Positions 51,235-59,532 of a DNA stretch of 64,000 nucleotides are shown in pieces. Position numbers and translations under genes: made by a program. The number at the start of each line of letters is the position of its first letter. Position 1 is the stretch's first letter. The notes under the pieces were generated by a model that saw nothing but the letters and a program-made list of their open reading frames with translations, was not told the DNA's origin and made no database searches. This DNA is from Roseobacter sp. (GTDB lineage: Bacteria; Pseudomonadota; Alphaproteobacteria; Rhodobacterales; Rhodobacteraceae): contig JADFAE010000013.1 of the NCBI GenBank assembly GCA_015665415.1, forward strand, positions 186,001-250,000. The letters are read 5' to 3'.

Positions 51235-53073
51235 ATGTTTCGTTTTTTTGAAAATCTCATTGATCCCTATTGTGACTATCCCCAGACGGATCAGCCGCCG
51301 ACCCGGCTTTGGCCCTTTCTCAAAGCCTATTGCGCCCCCTTCAAGGCGATATTTGTCCTGACCGCCATGATGTCGGTGGTGGTGGCCTCGATCGAGATCG
51401 GGTTGATCTACTACATGGGGCGGGTTGTTGATCTGTTGTCCGGCTCACCCGAGCAGGTCTGGCAGGACCACGGCACTGAGCTCCTTCTGGTGGCGCTGTT
51501 TATCCTGTTGCTGCGGCCCATTCTGCAGCTCGCGGATGTGCTGCTGCTCAACAACACCATTCTGCCCAATCTGGGGACGCTGATCCGCTGGCGGGCGCAT
51601 CGCCATGTGCTGCGCCAATCGGTGTCCTGGTTCGAGAATGATTTTGCTGGCCGGATCGCCAATCGGATCATGCAGACCCCACCGGCCGCCGGTGAGGTGG
51701 TGTTTCAGGTCTTTGATGCCATTGCCTTTTCGCTGGCCTATCTGGTGGGGGCGGCGATCCTGCTGACGGTTGCGGATCCCCGTTTGATGGTGCCGCTTGC
51801 TATTTGGTTTGTGCTCTACGGGTTTTTGGTGCGCTGGACAGTGACCCGCGTTGGCCCGGCCAGTCAGGCGGCCTCGGATGCGCGCTCTACCGTGACCGGG
51901 CGGGTGGTGGACAGCTATTCCAACATTCATTCGGTCAAGATGTTTGCCCATGATGACCGGGAGCTGTCCTACGCCAAAGAGGCCATCGAAAAGTCCCGCA
52001 GCACTTTTCAGGTCGAGATGCGCATTTTCACGGTGATGGATGCGGTGCTGGTGTTTTTGAACGGGTTGCTGATTGTCGGCGTGGTCGGCTGGGCGCTGCA
52101 TCTGTGGATGAGCGGTTCTGCCTCCACCGGGGTGGTGGCGGCGGCGACCGCCTTGACGCTGCGACTGAATGCGATGACCGGCTGGATCATGTGGGCGCTG
52201 ACCTCGTTTTTCCGCCAGTTGGGTGTGGTGGCCGAAGGCATGCAGACCATCGCCCAGCCGATTGATTTGGTGGATGCGGCCAAGGCCTCGCCCCTGCAGT
52301 TGACCAAGGGCGAGGTCGCCCTGAAGGATCTGTCGCATCACTACGGGCGTGACGCGGGCGGTTTGGATCAGCTTAACCTCACCATAAAACCGGGCGAAAA
52401 GATTGGTTTGGTGGGCCGGTCTGGCGCTGGTAAATCGACTTTGGTGAAACTGCTGCTGCGGTTTTACGACCCCGACGCCGGGCAGATCCTGATCGATGGC
52501 CAGGACATTGCCGCAGTGACACAGGACAGTCTGCGCAGTCATATCGGCATGGTGCAGCAGGACAGCGCGCTGTTGCATCGCTCGGTGCGTGACAACCTGC
52601 TTTATGGTCGTCCTGATGCCACTGAGACCCAGATCGTGGCGGCGGCGAAACAGGCCCAGGCGCATGATTTCATTCTGGATCTGGAGGATCCGCAGGGCAG
52701 GCGTGGCTATGATGCCCATGTGGGTGAGCGCGGTGTGAAACTGTCTGGGGGGCAGCGGCAGCGGGTGACTCTGGCGCGGGTGATCTTGAAAGATGCACCG
52801 ATACTGTTGCTCGATGAGGCGACATCAGCGCTGGATTCCGAGGTTGAGGCGGCCATCCAAGAGACCCTATATGGCATGATGGAGGGCAAGACGGTGATCG
52901 CGATTGCACATCGGCTGTCCACCATCGCACAGATGGACCGCATTTTGGTACTGGATCAGGGCCGGATCGCGGAACAGGGTCGTCATGAGGATCTGTTGCA
53001 GGCGCAGGGGCTATATGCCCAGTTCTGGGCGCGGCAGTCCGGTGGCTTTTTGAACATTGAGGCAGCGGAATGA
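51235..53073 (+). CDS. ABC exporter subunit A (fused permease-ATPase)
   Basis: A 612-residue half-transporter. The membrane domain at 30-320 has about six helices (for example AIFVLTAMMSVVVASIEIGL). The ATPase shows Walker A VGRSGAGKSTLVKLLLRFYD, signature LSGGQRQRVTLARV, Walker B PILLLDEATSALDSEVEAAI and the H-loop IAIAHRLSTIAQ. It overlaps the second subunit by 4 bp, so a heterodimer is expected. The transported compound is unknown; type IV exporters of this kind often move lipids, drugs or peptides. ATG 51235 (MFRFFENLIDPYCDYPQTD) is chosen. Confidence 0.92.
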   Translation: MFRFFENLIDPYCDYPQTDQPPTRLWPFLKAYCAPFKAIFVLTAMMSVVVASIEIGLIYYMGRVVDLLSGSPEQVWQDHGTELLLVALFILLLRPILQLADVLLLNNTILPNLGTLIRWRAHRHVLRQSVSWFENDFAGRIANRIMQTPPAAGEVVFQVFDAIAFSLAYLVGAAILLTVADPRLMVPLAIWFVLYGFLVRWTVTRVGPASQAASDARSTVTGRVVDSYSNIHSVKMFAHDDRELSYAKEAIEKSRSTFQVEMRIFTVMDAVLVFLNGLLIVGVVGWALHLWMSGSASTGVVAAATALTLRLNAMTGWIMWALTSFFRQLGVVAEGMQTIAQPIDLVDAAKASPLQLTKGEVALKDLSHHYGRDAGGLDQLNLTIKPGEKIGLVGRSGAGKSTLVKLLLRFYDPDAGQILIDGQDIAAVTQDSLRSHIGMVQQDSALLHRSVRDNLLYGRPDATETQIVAAAKQAQAHDFILDLEDPQGRRGYDAHVGERGVKLSGGQRQRVTLARVILKDAPILLLDEATSALDSEVEAAIQETLYGMMEGKTVIAIAHRLSTIAQMDRILVLDQGRIAEQGRHEDLLQAQGLYAQFWARQSGGFLNIEAAE

Positions 53074-54917
53074 AGTTAGGCAATTTGATTGATGCGTTTC
53101 AGCCCGCCAAGGGCGCCCCGCCGCGACAGTTGGGGGCATTTCTAAACTGGTGCCTGTCGGGTGCTTGGCCCATGCTGATTGCGGCGGCGGCAGTGTCCGC
53201 GCTGGCCGGGGCGATGGAGGCCGGGACCGCCCTTATTCTGGGACTGGTGATCGACACCGCGCTTGCCAGTGGACCAGAGGCGTTTTTCTCCAGTCAGAAC
53301 ATGCTGATCGTCATTGGCGCGATGGGCTTTTTCCTACTGGTGCGCCCGGTGCTGTTTGGGCTTTCGGCGGCCGCCAATGCGATTGTTGTGCAGCCGAATG
53401 TGAACCCGCTGGTGCTGTCGCGACTGAACACTTGGTCGCTGGGACAATCGGTGCGGTTCTTTGACGATGATTTTGCAGGACGCATTGCGCAAAAGCAGAT
53501 GCAGACCGCCTCTGCTGTGACCTCTGTGGCCACTGAAATGATCAACGTTGTGGCCTTTGCCCTGGCGTCGCTGGTTGGATCGGTGGCGCTGTTGGGGGCG
53601 ATTGATTATCGCATCACCCTGCCGTTTCTGGTTTGGTTGGTGGCCTATTTTGCCCTGATCCGCTGGTTTTTGCCGCGCGTTCGTCAGCGGTCTGGTCGCC
53701 GGGCCGGGGCCCGCGCCATGGTCTCGGGCAAGGTGGTGGACACCATCACCAATATCAAAACCGTCAAACTGTTTGCCCATGCCAGTTTCGAGGAACGCAG
53801 CGCGCAGGATTCGATGGCAGAGTTTCGTGGTGCAGCCCTGCATTTTGGTTATCTCGCGGCCTCTTTCCGGTTCTGCCTGATGTCCCTGGCCGGACTTTTG
53901 CCGGTGCTTTTGATCGGATCGACGCTGCTGTTGTGGCAATCAGGGTCGGCCACCGAAGGCGATATTGTCGCTGCCGGTGCGGTGTCGATCCGCATTGCAC
54001 AGATGACCGGCTGGGTCAGTTTCACCCTGATGGCGATCTACTCTAACTTGGGCGAAGTCGAAAACGGCATGAAGACCCTTGCCCGCCCGGATAGGGTCGA
54101 AGACAGAGACGATTCCAAGGCGCTTACAGTCTCTGAGGGGCAGATCAGCTTCGACTCTGTTGGCTTTGCCTATGGGCGCGATATTGGCGGTGTGCGCGAC
54201 CTGAACCTGACGATCAAACCGGGGGAGAAACTGGGCATTGTTGGGGCTTCTGGTGCCGGAAAATCCACCTTGGTCTCATTGCTGTTGCGGCTGTATGACG
54301 GCGAAGAGGGCCAGATCCGGATTGATGGCCAGGACATCGCCGATGTGACCCAGGAAACGCTGCGGGGGCAGATCGGCATGGTCACCCAGGAAACCGCGAT
54401 GTTCAATCGCTCGGCCCGCGACAACATCCTTTACGGACGCCCTGATGCCAGCGAAGAAGAGCTGATTGCGGCTGCAAAACAGGCAGAGGCGCATGGCTTC
54501 ATTCTCGAGCTTGAGGACAGCAACGGGCGCGCTGGCTATGATGCCTTTCTGGGTGAGCGCGGCGTCAAACTCTCGGGAGGGCAACGCCAGCGTATCGCCC
54601 TGGCCCGCGCCATTCTGAAAGATGCGCCAATCCTGATCATGGATGAGGCGACCTCGGCGCTGGATTCCGAAGTCGAAGCCCTGATCCAAAGCGCGCTGGA
54701 ACGGGTGATGCAGGGTAAGACGGTTCTGGCCATCGCTCACCGTCTGTCCACGCTGAGCGAAATGGACCGGATCGTGGTGATGGATCGGGGCCAGATTGCC
54801 GAAAGCGGCAGCCATGCAGAGCTGCTGGCGGCAGGTGGCCTTTATGCGCAGTTCTGGGCTCGTCAGTCGGGTGGTTTTATCTGCACCGATGAGGAAAGCA
54901 CAGCCGCTGCCGAGTAA
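53070..54917 (+). CDS. ABC exporter subunit B (fused permease-ATPase)
   Basis: A 615-residue paralogue of the preceding gene. The ATPase has Walker A VGASGAGKSTLVSLLLRLYD, signature LSGGQRQRIALARA, Walker B PILIMDEATSALDSEVEALI and IAHRLSTLSEMDRIVVMDRG. Both subunits keep canonical catalytic motifs, unlike many heterodimeric exporters in which one site is degenerate. The membrane part starts after about 30 residues. It is followed at 71 bp by an unrelated RNA methyltransferase. Confidence 0.92.
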   Translation: MKLGNLIDAFQPAKGAPPRQLGAFLNWCLSGAWPMLIAAAAVSALAGAMEAGTALILGLVIDTALASGPEAFFSSQNMLIVIGAMGFFLLVRPVLFGLSAAANAIVVQPNVNPLVLSRLNTWSLGQSVRFFDDDFAGRIAQKQMQTASAVTSVATEMINVVAFALASLVGSVALLGAIDYRITLPFLVWLVAYFALIRWFLPRVRQRSGRRAGARAMVSGKVVDTITNIKTVKLFAHASFEERSAQDSMAEFRGAALHFGYLAASFRFCLMSLAGLLPVLLIGSTLLLWQSGSATEGDIVAAGAVSIRIAQMTGWVSFTLMAIYSNLGEVENGMKTLARPDRVEDRDDSKALTVSEGQISFDSVGFAYGRDIGGVRDLNLTIKPGEKLGIVGASGAGKSTLVSLLLRLYDGEEGQIRIDGQDIADVTQETLRGQIGMVTQETAMFNRSARDNILYGRPDASEEELIAAAKQAEAHGFILELEDSNGRAGYDAFLGERGVKLSGGQRQRIALARAILKDAPILIMDEATSALDSEVEALIQSALERVMQGKTVLAIAHRLSTLSEMDRIVVMDRGQIAESGSHAELLAAGGLYAQFWARQSGGFICTDEESTAAAE

Positions 54918-54988
54918 AATTGTGTTTCTGGGCGGCGAACGGGGGATTTCACCTTTTTTCGCCGCCCGGCAGCCGCTATCTAGCGCGG

Positions 54989-56236
54989 ATGACAGATGTA
55001 GCCAGAACCACAGCCACAATCACCCGCCTTGGTCATCAGGGCGATGGTGTTGCCCTGGGCCCGCTTTTTGCGCCCCGTACCCTGCCGGATGAAGAGGTGA
55101 GCGGTATTGTCGATGGTAGCCAGCTAACCGATATCCGTATCGAGACCCCATCCGAGCACCGCGTTCAAGCGCCCTGTCGGCATTACAAATCCTGCGGCGG
55201 TTGCCAACTGCAGCATGCCAGCGATGAGTTTGTTGCCGATTGGAAGCTGGAGATCGTCAAAAACGCGCTCACAGCCCAGGGGCTAGAGGCTGAGTTTCGC
55301 CCTATTCACACCTCGCCTGCGCAATCCCGCCGACGTGCGACATTGGCGGTGCGGCGCACCAAAAAGGGGGCCATGGCGGGCTTTCACGGTCGCGCCTCCG
55401 GGGTAATCACGCCAATCCCGGATTGCCTGTTGCTGGATCCTGCGCTGATTGCAGCCATCCCCCTGGCCGAGGCACTGGCGATGGCGGGGGCCAGCCGCAA
55501 GACGCCCCTCTCGGTGACGCTTACTACTTCTGAAACCGGGCTGGATGTGCTGGTGCGCGAGGGCAAGCCGTTGGACAGCACCCTGCGCGGCACCTTGGCC
55601 GCATTGGCAGGCCAACACGGGGTGGCGCGTCTGACCTGGGAGGATGAGCAGGTCGCGATGGAACAACCGCCCCTTCAGGCCTTTGGCAGTGCCCGCGTCT
55701 GCACGCCGGCGGGATCCTTTTTGCAGGCCACCCGTGATGGTGAGGATGCCTTGCTGGCCTCTGTTCTCGAAATCACCAAAGGCGCCAAGCGCATCGTCGA
55801 TCTCTTTGCCGGCTGCGGCACCTTTTCTCTGCCGCTGGCCGCCAGTGCAGAGGTCTACGCACTGGAGAGCGAACCCGAGATGATCGCCGCGCTGGAGGCC
55901 GGGTGGCGCCAGGGCAAAGGGTTGAAAAAGCTCAAATCCGAAGTGCGCGATCTGTTTCGCAATCCGTTGCTGCCGGAAGATCTCAAACCCTTTGGTGCCT
56001 TTTACGAGGCCGCCGTGATCGACCCGCCGCGTGCCGGGGCGGAAGCCCAGGTTGCGCAGCTGGCAGAGACGCAGATCCCGACCATCGCCTATGTCTCCTG
56101 TAACCCGGTGACCTTTGCCCGGGATGCCAAGGTTCTGGTGGCGGCGGGCTACCGCCTCAATTGGGTGCAGGTTGTTGACCAGTTCAGATGGTCGGCCCAT
56201 ACCGAAGTGGTCGCCAGTTTCACCCTGGATGGCTGA
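54989..56236 (+). CDS. Class I SAM-dependent RNA m5U methyltransferase (RlmD/TrmA type)
   Basis: A 415-residue enzyme that methylates uridine in rRNA or tRNA. A TRAM-like head (ATITRLGHQGDGVALGPLFA) is followed by a [4Fe-4S] cluster motif CRHYKSCGGCQLQH with a further cysteine in IPDCLLLD. The methyltransferase has VDLFAGCGTFSLPLA, DPPRAGAEAQVAQLAE and the catalytic cysteine in YVSCNPVTFARD. The iron-sulfur ligands speak for an RlmD/RumA-like enzyme; the precise target cannot be assigned. ATG 54989 (MTDVARTTATITRL) is used. Confidence 0.9.
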   Translation: MTDVARTTATITRLGHQGDGVALGPLFAPRTLPDEEVSGIVDGSQLTDIRIETPSEHRVQAPCRHYKSCGGCQLQHASDEFVADWKLEIVKNALTAQGLEAEFRPIHTSPAQSRRRATLAVRRTKKGAMAGFHGRASGVITPIPDCLLLDPALIAAIPLAEALAMAGASRKTPLSVTLTTSETGLDVLVREGKPLDSTLRGTLAALAGQHGVARLTWEDEQVAMEQPPLQAFGSARVCTPAGSFLQATRDGEDALLASVLEITKGAKRIVDLFAGCGTFSLPLAASAEVYALESEPEMIAALEAGWRQGKGLKKLKSEVRDLFRNPLLPEDLKPFGAFYEAAVIDPPRAGAEAQVAQLAETQIPTIAYVSCNPVTFARDAKVLVAAGYRLNWVQVVDQFRWSAHTEVVASFTLDG

Positions 56237-56278
56237 TCTCTTGGACCTTTTGTTGCGACTGGATTTGGAAAGATATCG

Positions 56279-57106
56279 ATGACTGTGACAGCGCGCCTGG
56301 CCGGGCTTTTGGAAAATCCCCGTTTTACCCGTTTCATCATGGCGGTGATCATGGTCAATGCCGTCACCCTGGGGCTTGAGACCTCTGATGTGGTGATGGC
56401 GCGGATGGGCGGGGTGATCCATCTGGCGGATAAAATCTGTCTCGGCATCTTTATCGTCGAGATTCTGATCAAGCTGTTTGTGCGCCGGTTCAGCTTTTTC
56501 CTCAGCGGCTGGAGCCTGTTTGACTTTGTCATTGTTGGTATCGCTCTGGTGCCGGGGGCTCAGGGCTTTTCGGTGCTGCGCGCGCTGCGGATCCTGCGGG
56601 TGTTGCGGGTCATCTCGGTCGCCCCCAGTCTGCGCCGGGTGGTCGAAGGTTTTGTCACCGCGCTGCCGGGCATGGGCTCGGTCTTTTTGCTGATGGCGAT
56701 CATTTTCTACATCGGCTCGGTGATGGCGACCAAACTGTTTGGCGATACCTTCCCCGAATGGTTCGGAACCCTGGGCCGATCCGGCTATTCACTGTTCCAG
56801 ATCATGACTTTGGAAAGCTGGTCGATGGGAATCGTGCGTCCGGTGATGGAGGTTTTCCCCTACGCCTGGGGCTTTTTCGTGCCTTTCATCATGGTCACGA
56901 CCTTTGCGGTGGTGAACCTGCTGGTGGGCCTGATCGTCAACTCGATGCAGGATGCCCATTCGGCCGAAGAGGGTGAGCGCACCGATGCCTATCGCGATGA
57001 GGTCTTGGCCCGTTTGCAGGCCATCGAAGCGCGTTTGCCCGAGAGCCGACCGGTTGATGCGGCGGCGGATGGGACATCGGGCCGGGTCTCAGACCGCAAG
57101 TTGTGA
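56279..57106 (+). CDS. Voltage-gated sodium channel, BacNav (NaChBac) type
   Basis: A homotetrameric channel subunit of 275 residues. S1-S3 occupy about 18-95. The S4 voltage sensor RALRILRVLRVISVAPSLRR has arginines at every third position (Arg101, 104, 107, 110). The pore helix and selectivity filter are LFQIMTLESWSMGIVRP, with the family-defining TLESWS (177-182). S6 is FFVPFIMVTTFAVVNLLVGL, and the C-terminal helix is charged with a coiled-coil-like tail (YRDEVLARLQAIEARL). A Ruegeria homologue (NavSp) is a known experimental channel. Likely linked to sodium-driven motility or pH balance in a marine cell. Confidence 0.95.
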   Translation: MTVTARLAGLLENPRFTRFIMAVIMVNAVTLGLETSDVVMARMGGVIHLADKICLGIFIVEILIKLFVRRFSFFLSGWSLFDFVIVGIALVPGAQGFSVLRALRILRVLRVISVAPSLRRVVEGFVTALPGMGSVFLLMAIIFYIGSVMATKLFGDTFPEWFGTLGRSGYSLFQIMTLESWSMGIVRPVMEVFPYAWGFFVPFIMVTTFAVVNLLVGLIVNSMQDAHSAEEGERTDAYRDEVLARLQAIEARLPESRPVDAAADGTSGRVSDRKL

Positions 57107-57165
57107 TTTTGAATTTTCCCCGATTCGGGGTATGGCGCTAAAAACGAGCGAGCAGGACAAGAACA

Positions 57166-57690
57166 ATGGATAGACGGGCATTTGGGTTGAGCGCGGTTGC
57201 CAGCCTGGCAGTGGCAGGCTGTAGCGCTCCCAAGCAGGTCAGCCGTTTCAAAGGCTATGACGGGCCCGAGGTGACCAGCGTTGTGGTCAACAAGGGCGCG
57301 CGCAAGATTTACCTGTTGAGCGGCGAAGACATCCTGCGGGAATATGAAATGGATCTGGGTTTTGCACCCCTGGGGCCCAAAGAGGTCGAGGGCGATGGCA
57401 AGACGCCGGAGGGGCTCTATCAGATCAACCGGCGCAATCCCAACAGCGCCTATCACCTGTCGATCGGGATCTCCTATCCCAATGCCGAGGACCGGGCCCA
57501 TGCCCGTGCGTTGGGCAAACGTCCCGGCGGTGAGATCTTCATTCATGGAGAGCCCAATGACGCCAAGGCCCGCAAACGTGCGGCTCGGGTGTCGGATTGG
57601 ACCGCTGGCTGCATCGCGGTGAGCAACGAAGAGATCGAAGAGATCTATGCCATGGTCAAGGATGGCACCGTCATCGCCCTACGGGAGTGA
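57166..57690 (+). CDS. L,D-transpeptidase (YkuD domain), probable lipoprotein
   Basis: A 174-residue protein with a lipoprotein-like signal (MDRRAFGLSAVASLAVAGCS, lipidation at Cys19). The YkuD domain shows GDGKTPEGLYQINRRNPNSA and EIFIHGEP, then SDWTAGCIAVSNEEIEE with the catalytic cysteine and an upstream histidine. It makes or remodels 3-3 peptide cross-links in peptidoglycan, or attaches a protein to it. It is monocistronic and followed by a terminator. Confidence 0.9.
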   Translation: MDRRAFGLSAVASLAVAGCSAPKQVSRFKGYDGPEVTSVVVNKGARKIYLLSGEDILREYEMDLGFAPLGPKEVEGDGKTPEGLYQINRRNPNSAYHLSIGISYPNAEDRAHARALGKRPGGEIFIHGEPNDAKARKRAARVSDWTAGCIAVSNEEIEEIYAMVKDGTVIALRE

Positions 57691-57727
57691 GCTTTGCCTC
57701 GTTCCAAGAAACAATCTGAAAAAGAAG

Positions 57728-57751
57728 AAGGGGCCACGCAGGGCCCCTTTT
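57728..57751. terminator. Bidirectional terminator between the transpeptidase and CAP genes
   Basis: AAGGGGCC / GGCCCCTT with a 6-base loop ends in TTTT; A-rich sequence on the other side supports both directions. Confidence 0.8.
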
Positions 57752-57797
57752 GGTTTGAGTATCCGTGATCAGGATCAGTTGGCCATGACCGGAGTCA

Positions 57798-58292
57798 TCA
57801 GTTGGCCATGACCAGGGTCCACCAGATCTTGCCATTGTTTTCCTGGAACCAGGCAAAGCCCATATTGATGGCTTTTGGGTCCAGAATCACGGCGCGGGTG
57901 GTGGGATCTTCCATCCAGGCGGTCAGGGTCTGCAACTCATTCTCGTAGGTTTCAGAGATGTTTTCACCCTGGACCGTGCCTACATAGCCAGTGCGGGCAA
58001 CCCGGTCCAAAGGCGAGGAGCCATCAGAGCCGAAATGCCAGGGCCGGTTTTGCACCGACATATCCCGTGAATGGGTGGCGGCGGCGGCGTTGAGCTGGGC
58101 ATTGAGCTGCACCTGCATGGTTCCCGCTGCCTGACGCAGGGCATTGACCGAATCAATCATCCGCAGTTGCACCTTGTCGGCATTGCGTATGCGGTAGACG
58201 CCCGCGCTGTTGCCACCGGTATCGGTGACTGGCGTACAGGCGGCGGCCAGGGTCAGGGTTGCAGCCATCAGAATCAGAAATACGCGCTTCAT
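57798..58292 (-). CDS. CAP-domain (SCP/PR-1) lipoprotein
   Basis: A 164-residue precursor with a lipoprotein signal, KRVFLILMAATLTLAAACTP (Cys20). The CAP domain shows MIDSVNALRQAAGTMQVQLN, AAAATHSRDMSVQNRPWHFG, ENISETYENELQTL and IWWTLVMAN. CAP proteins are mostly extracytoplasmic and of varied function. Here the family's usual cysteines are missing, so a catalytic role is doubtful. It lies divergent from the next L,D-transpeptidase gene (166 bp between the starts). Immediately downstream a 14-bp direct repeat is visible: TTGGCCATGACC at 57779-57790 and again within 57801-57812, the latter encoding the last residues. Confidence 0.85.
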   Translation of the reverse strand: MKRVFLILMAATLTLAAACTPVTDTGGNSAGVYRIRNADKVQLRMIDSVNALRQAAGTMQVQLNAQLNAAAATHSRDMSVQNRPWHFGSDGSSPLDRVARTGYVGTVQGENISETYENELQTLTAWMEDPTTRAVILDPKAINMGFAWFQENNGKIWWTLVMAN

Positions 58293-58458
58293 CTTGTCTC
58301 TCGCTTTCTCGCTTACCCATGCACTTATCGTCCCTGTTGCACGGGCGCAAATGCCCCTGCAGAAAACTGCCACCCAAACCCATGGTTTGATTTGCGACTG
58401 CGGCTTTCCGGTCATATTATTGCCGCCAGCCCGCATCCAAACGCGCAGGATATTTCAG

Positions 58459-59079
58459 ATGACCCGTATTCCATTTAGCAGCAGCACCCGTCGGCAGTTC
58501 CTTGCCGGTTCTGCTGCGATGATTGCCTCGCCCGCCTTGGCGCAAGTGGCGCCAGAACCTGAGGAAGAACAAGCCTTTGACCCGCTGCGCCCACCACCCG
58601 AGCCGGAGCCTCCGGTCAAGCGCAACATCTCGGCCTTCAGGGCCAAACGCTGGGAGCCCTACTTTGATCATCTGCGCAAAGGGGCGATTCTTGTCGACAT
58701 CGACAGCCGGGCTTTGCACTACTGGTCCGAAGATGGGAATAACTACCGACTTTTCCCCTCATCGGTGCCTTTGTCCGACGATCTGACACGCAGAGGACGC
58801 ACGTCGATCATCCGCAAAGTCGACGGTCCCGGTTGGGCGCCAACGCCAAATATGCGCAAGCGCAATCCCGAATGGCCGGCATATATTCCGCCAGGCCCTG
58901 ATAACCCATTGGGAACACACGCTTTATATCTGGGGTGGAAGTACTACCGCATCCATGGAACCCACGATACGCGCAAAATCGGTCGCAAATCTTCCAATGG
59001 CTGTATCGGGCTCTACAACCAGCACATCGCGGAACTGTTCTCTTTGACCAAGGTTGGCACTCAAGTGTTGCTAATTTGA
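58459..59079 (+). CDS. L,D-transpeptidase (YkuD domain), Tat-type signal
   Basis: A 206-residue exported protein. The N-terminus MTRIPFSSSTRRQFLAGSAA carries a twin-arginine motif (RRQFL) and a cut near PALAQ. A proline/glutamate-rich linker leads to the catalytic domain: GAILVDIDSRALHYW, then NPLGTHALYLGWKYYRIHGT and SSNGCIGLYNQHIAELFSL with the catalytic Cys and His. It is the second such enzyme within 1.3 kb, after the one at 57166, but of a different subfamily. AGGA lies 8 bases before ATG 58459. Confidence 0.9.
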   Translation: MTRIPFSSSTRRQFLAGSAAMIASPALAQVAPEPEEEQAFDPLRPPPEPEPPVKRNISAFRAKRWEPYFDHLRKGAILVDIDSRALHYWSEDGNNYRLFPSSVPLSDDLTRRGRTSIIRKVDGPGWAPTPNMRKRNPEWPAYIPPGPDNPLGTHALYLGWKYYRIHGTHDTRKIGRKSSNGCIGLYNQHIAELFSLTKVGTQVLLI

Positions 59080-59217
59080 CCACATAGCCATTGTGGGAAG
59101 GCGGAAAACCGCAACAAGCAATTGCAATTCCGGGGTTTTACTGGTTAGAAAAAATCACGAGGTAAGTCTTGGGTGCGCGGATCATTTTTCGGTTCCGCGC
59201 TAATTCTGGAGGTTAAC

Positions 59218-59400
59218 ATGAAGAAACTTGTACTCGCAGCCGCTCTGACTGCTGCTGCATCCACCGCAACTGCCGGCAACCTGGCAGAGCCAATCGTAGA
59301 GCCCGTAGTTGTTGTTGAAGAAGCAACCAGCTCTTCCAGCGGCATCCTGCTGCCCCTGCTGCTGCTCGTCCTGGTTGGCGCAGCTGTTGCAAGCAGCTAA
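59218..59400 (+). CDS. Small exported membrane peptide of unknown function
   Basis: A 60-residue protein with a signal peptide (MKKLVLAAALTAAASTATAG), a short spacer NLAEPIVEPVVVVEE and a C-terminal hydrophobic helix GILLPLLLLVLVGAAVASS. GGAGG lies 5 bases before the ATG and a perfect terminator follows, so it is a genuine, probably well-expressed gene. Similar tiny proteins are frequent in roseobacters. No function is known. Confidence 0.8.
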   Translation: MKKLVLAAALTAAASTATAGNLAEPIVEPVVVVEEATSSSSGILLPLLLLVLVGAAVASS

Positions 59401-59419
59401 TTGCTGTGGACACGAATTT

Positions 59420-59450
59420 AAAAAGGCGGTGGTTTTCCACCGCCTTTTTT
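59420..59450 (+). terminator. Terminator of the small exported peptide gene
   Basis: AAAAAGGCGGTGG / CCACCGCCTTTTTT, a perfect 8-bp GC stem with loop TTTT and A/T flanks. Confidence 0.95.
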
Positions 59451-59532
59451 ATTGCCTGAAGGGATCTGATCCAAGACCCGCAAACAAGGTGCAGGCTCAT
59501 GGCTGGGCCTGGTCGCTACGCCGTGGTCAGGC

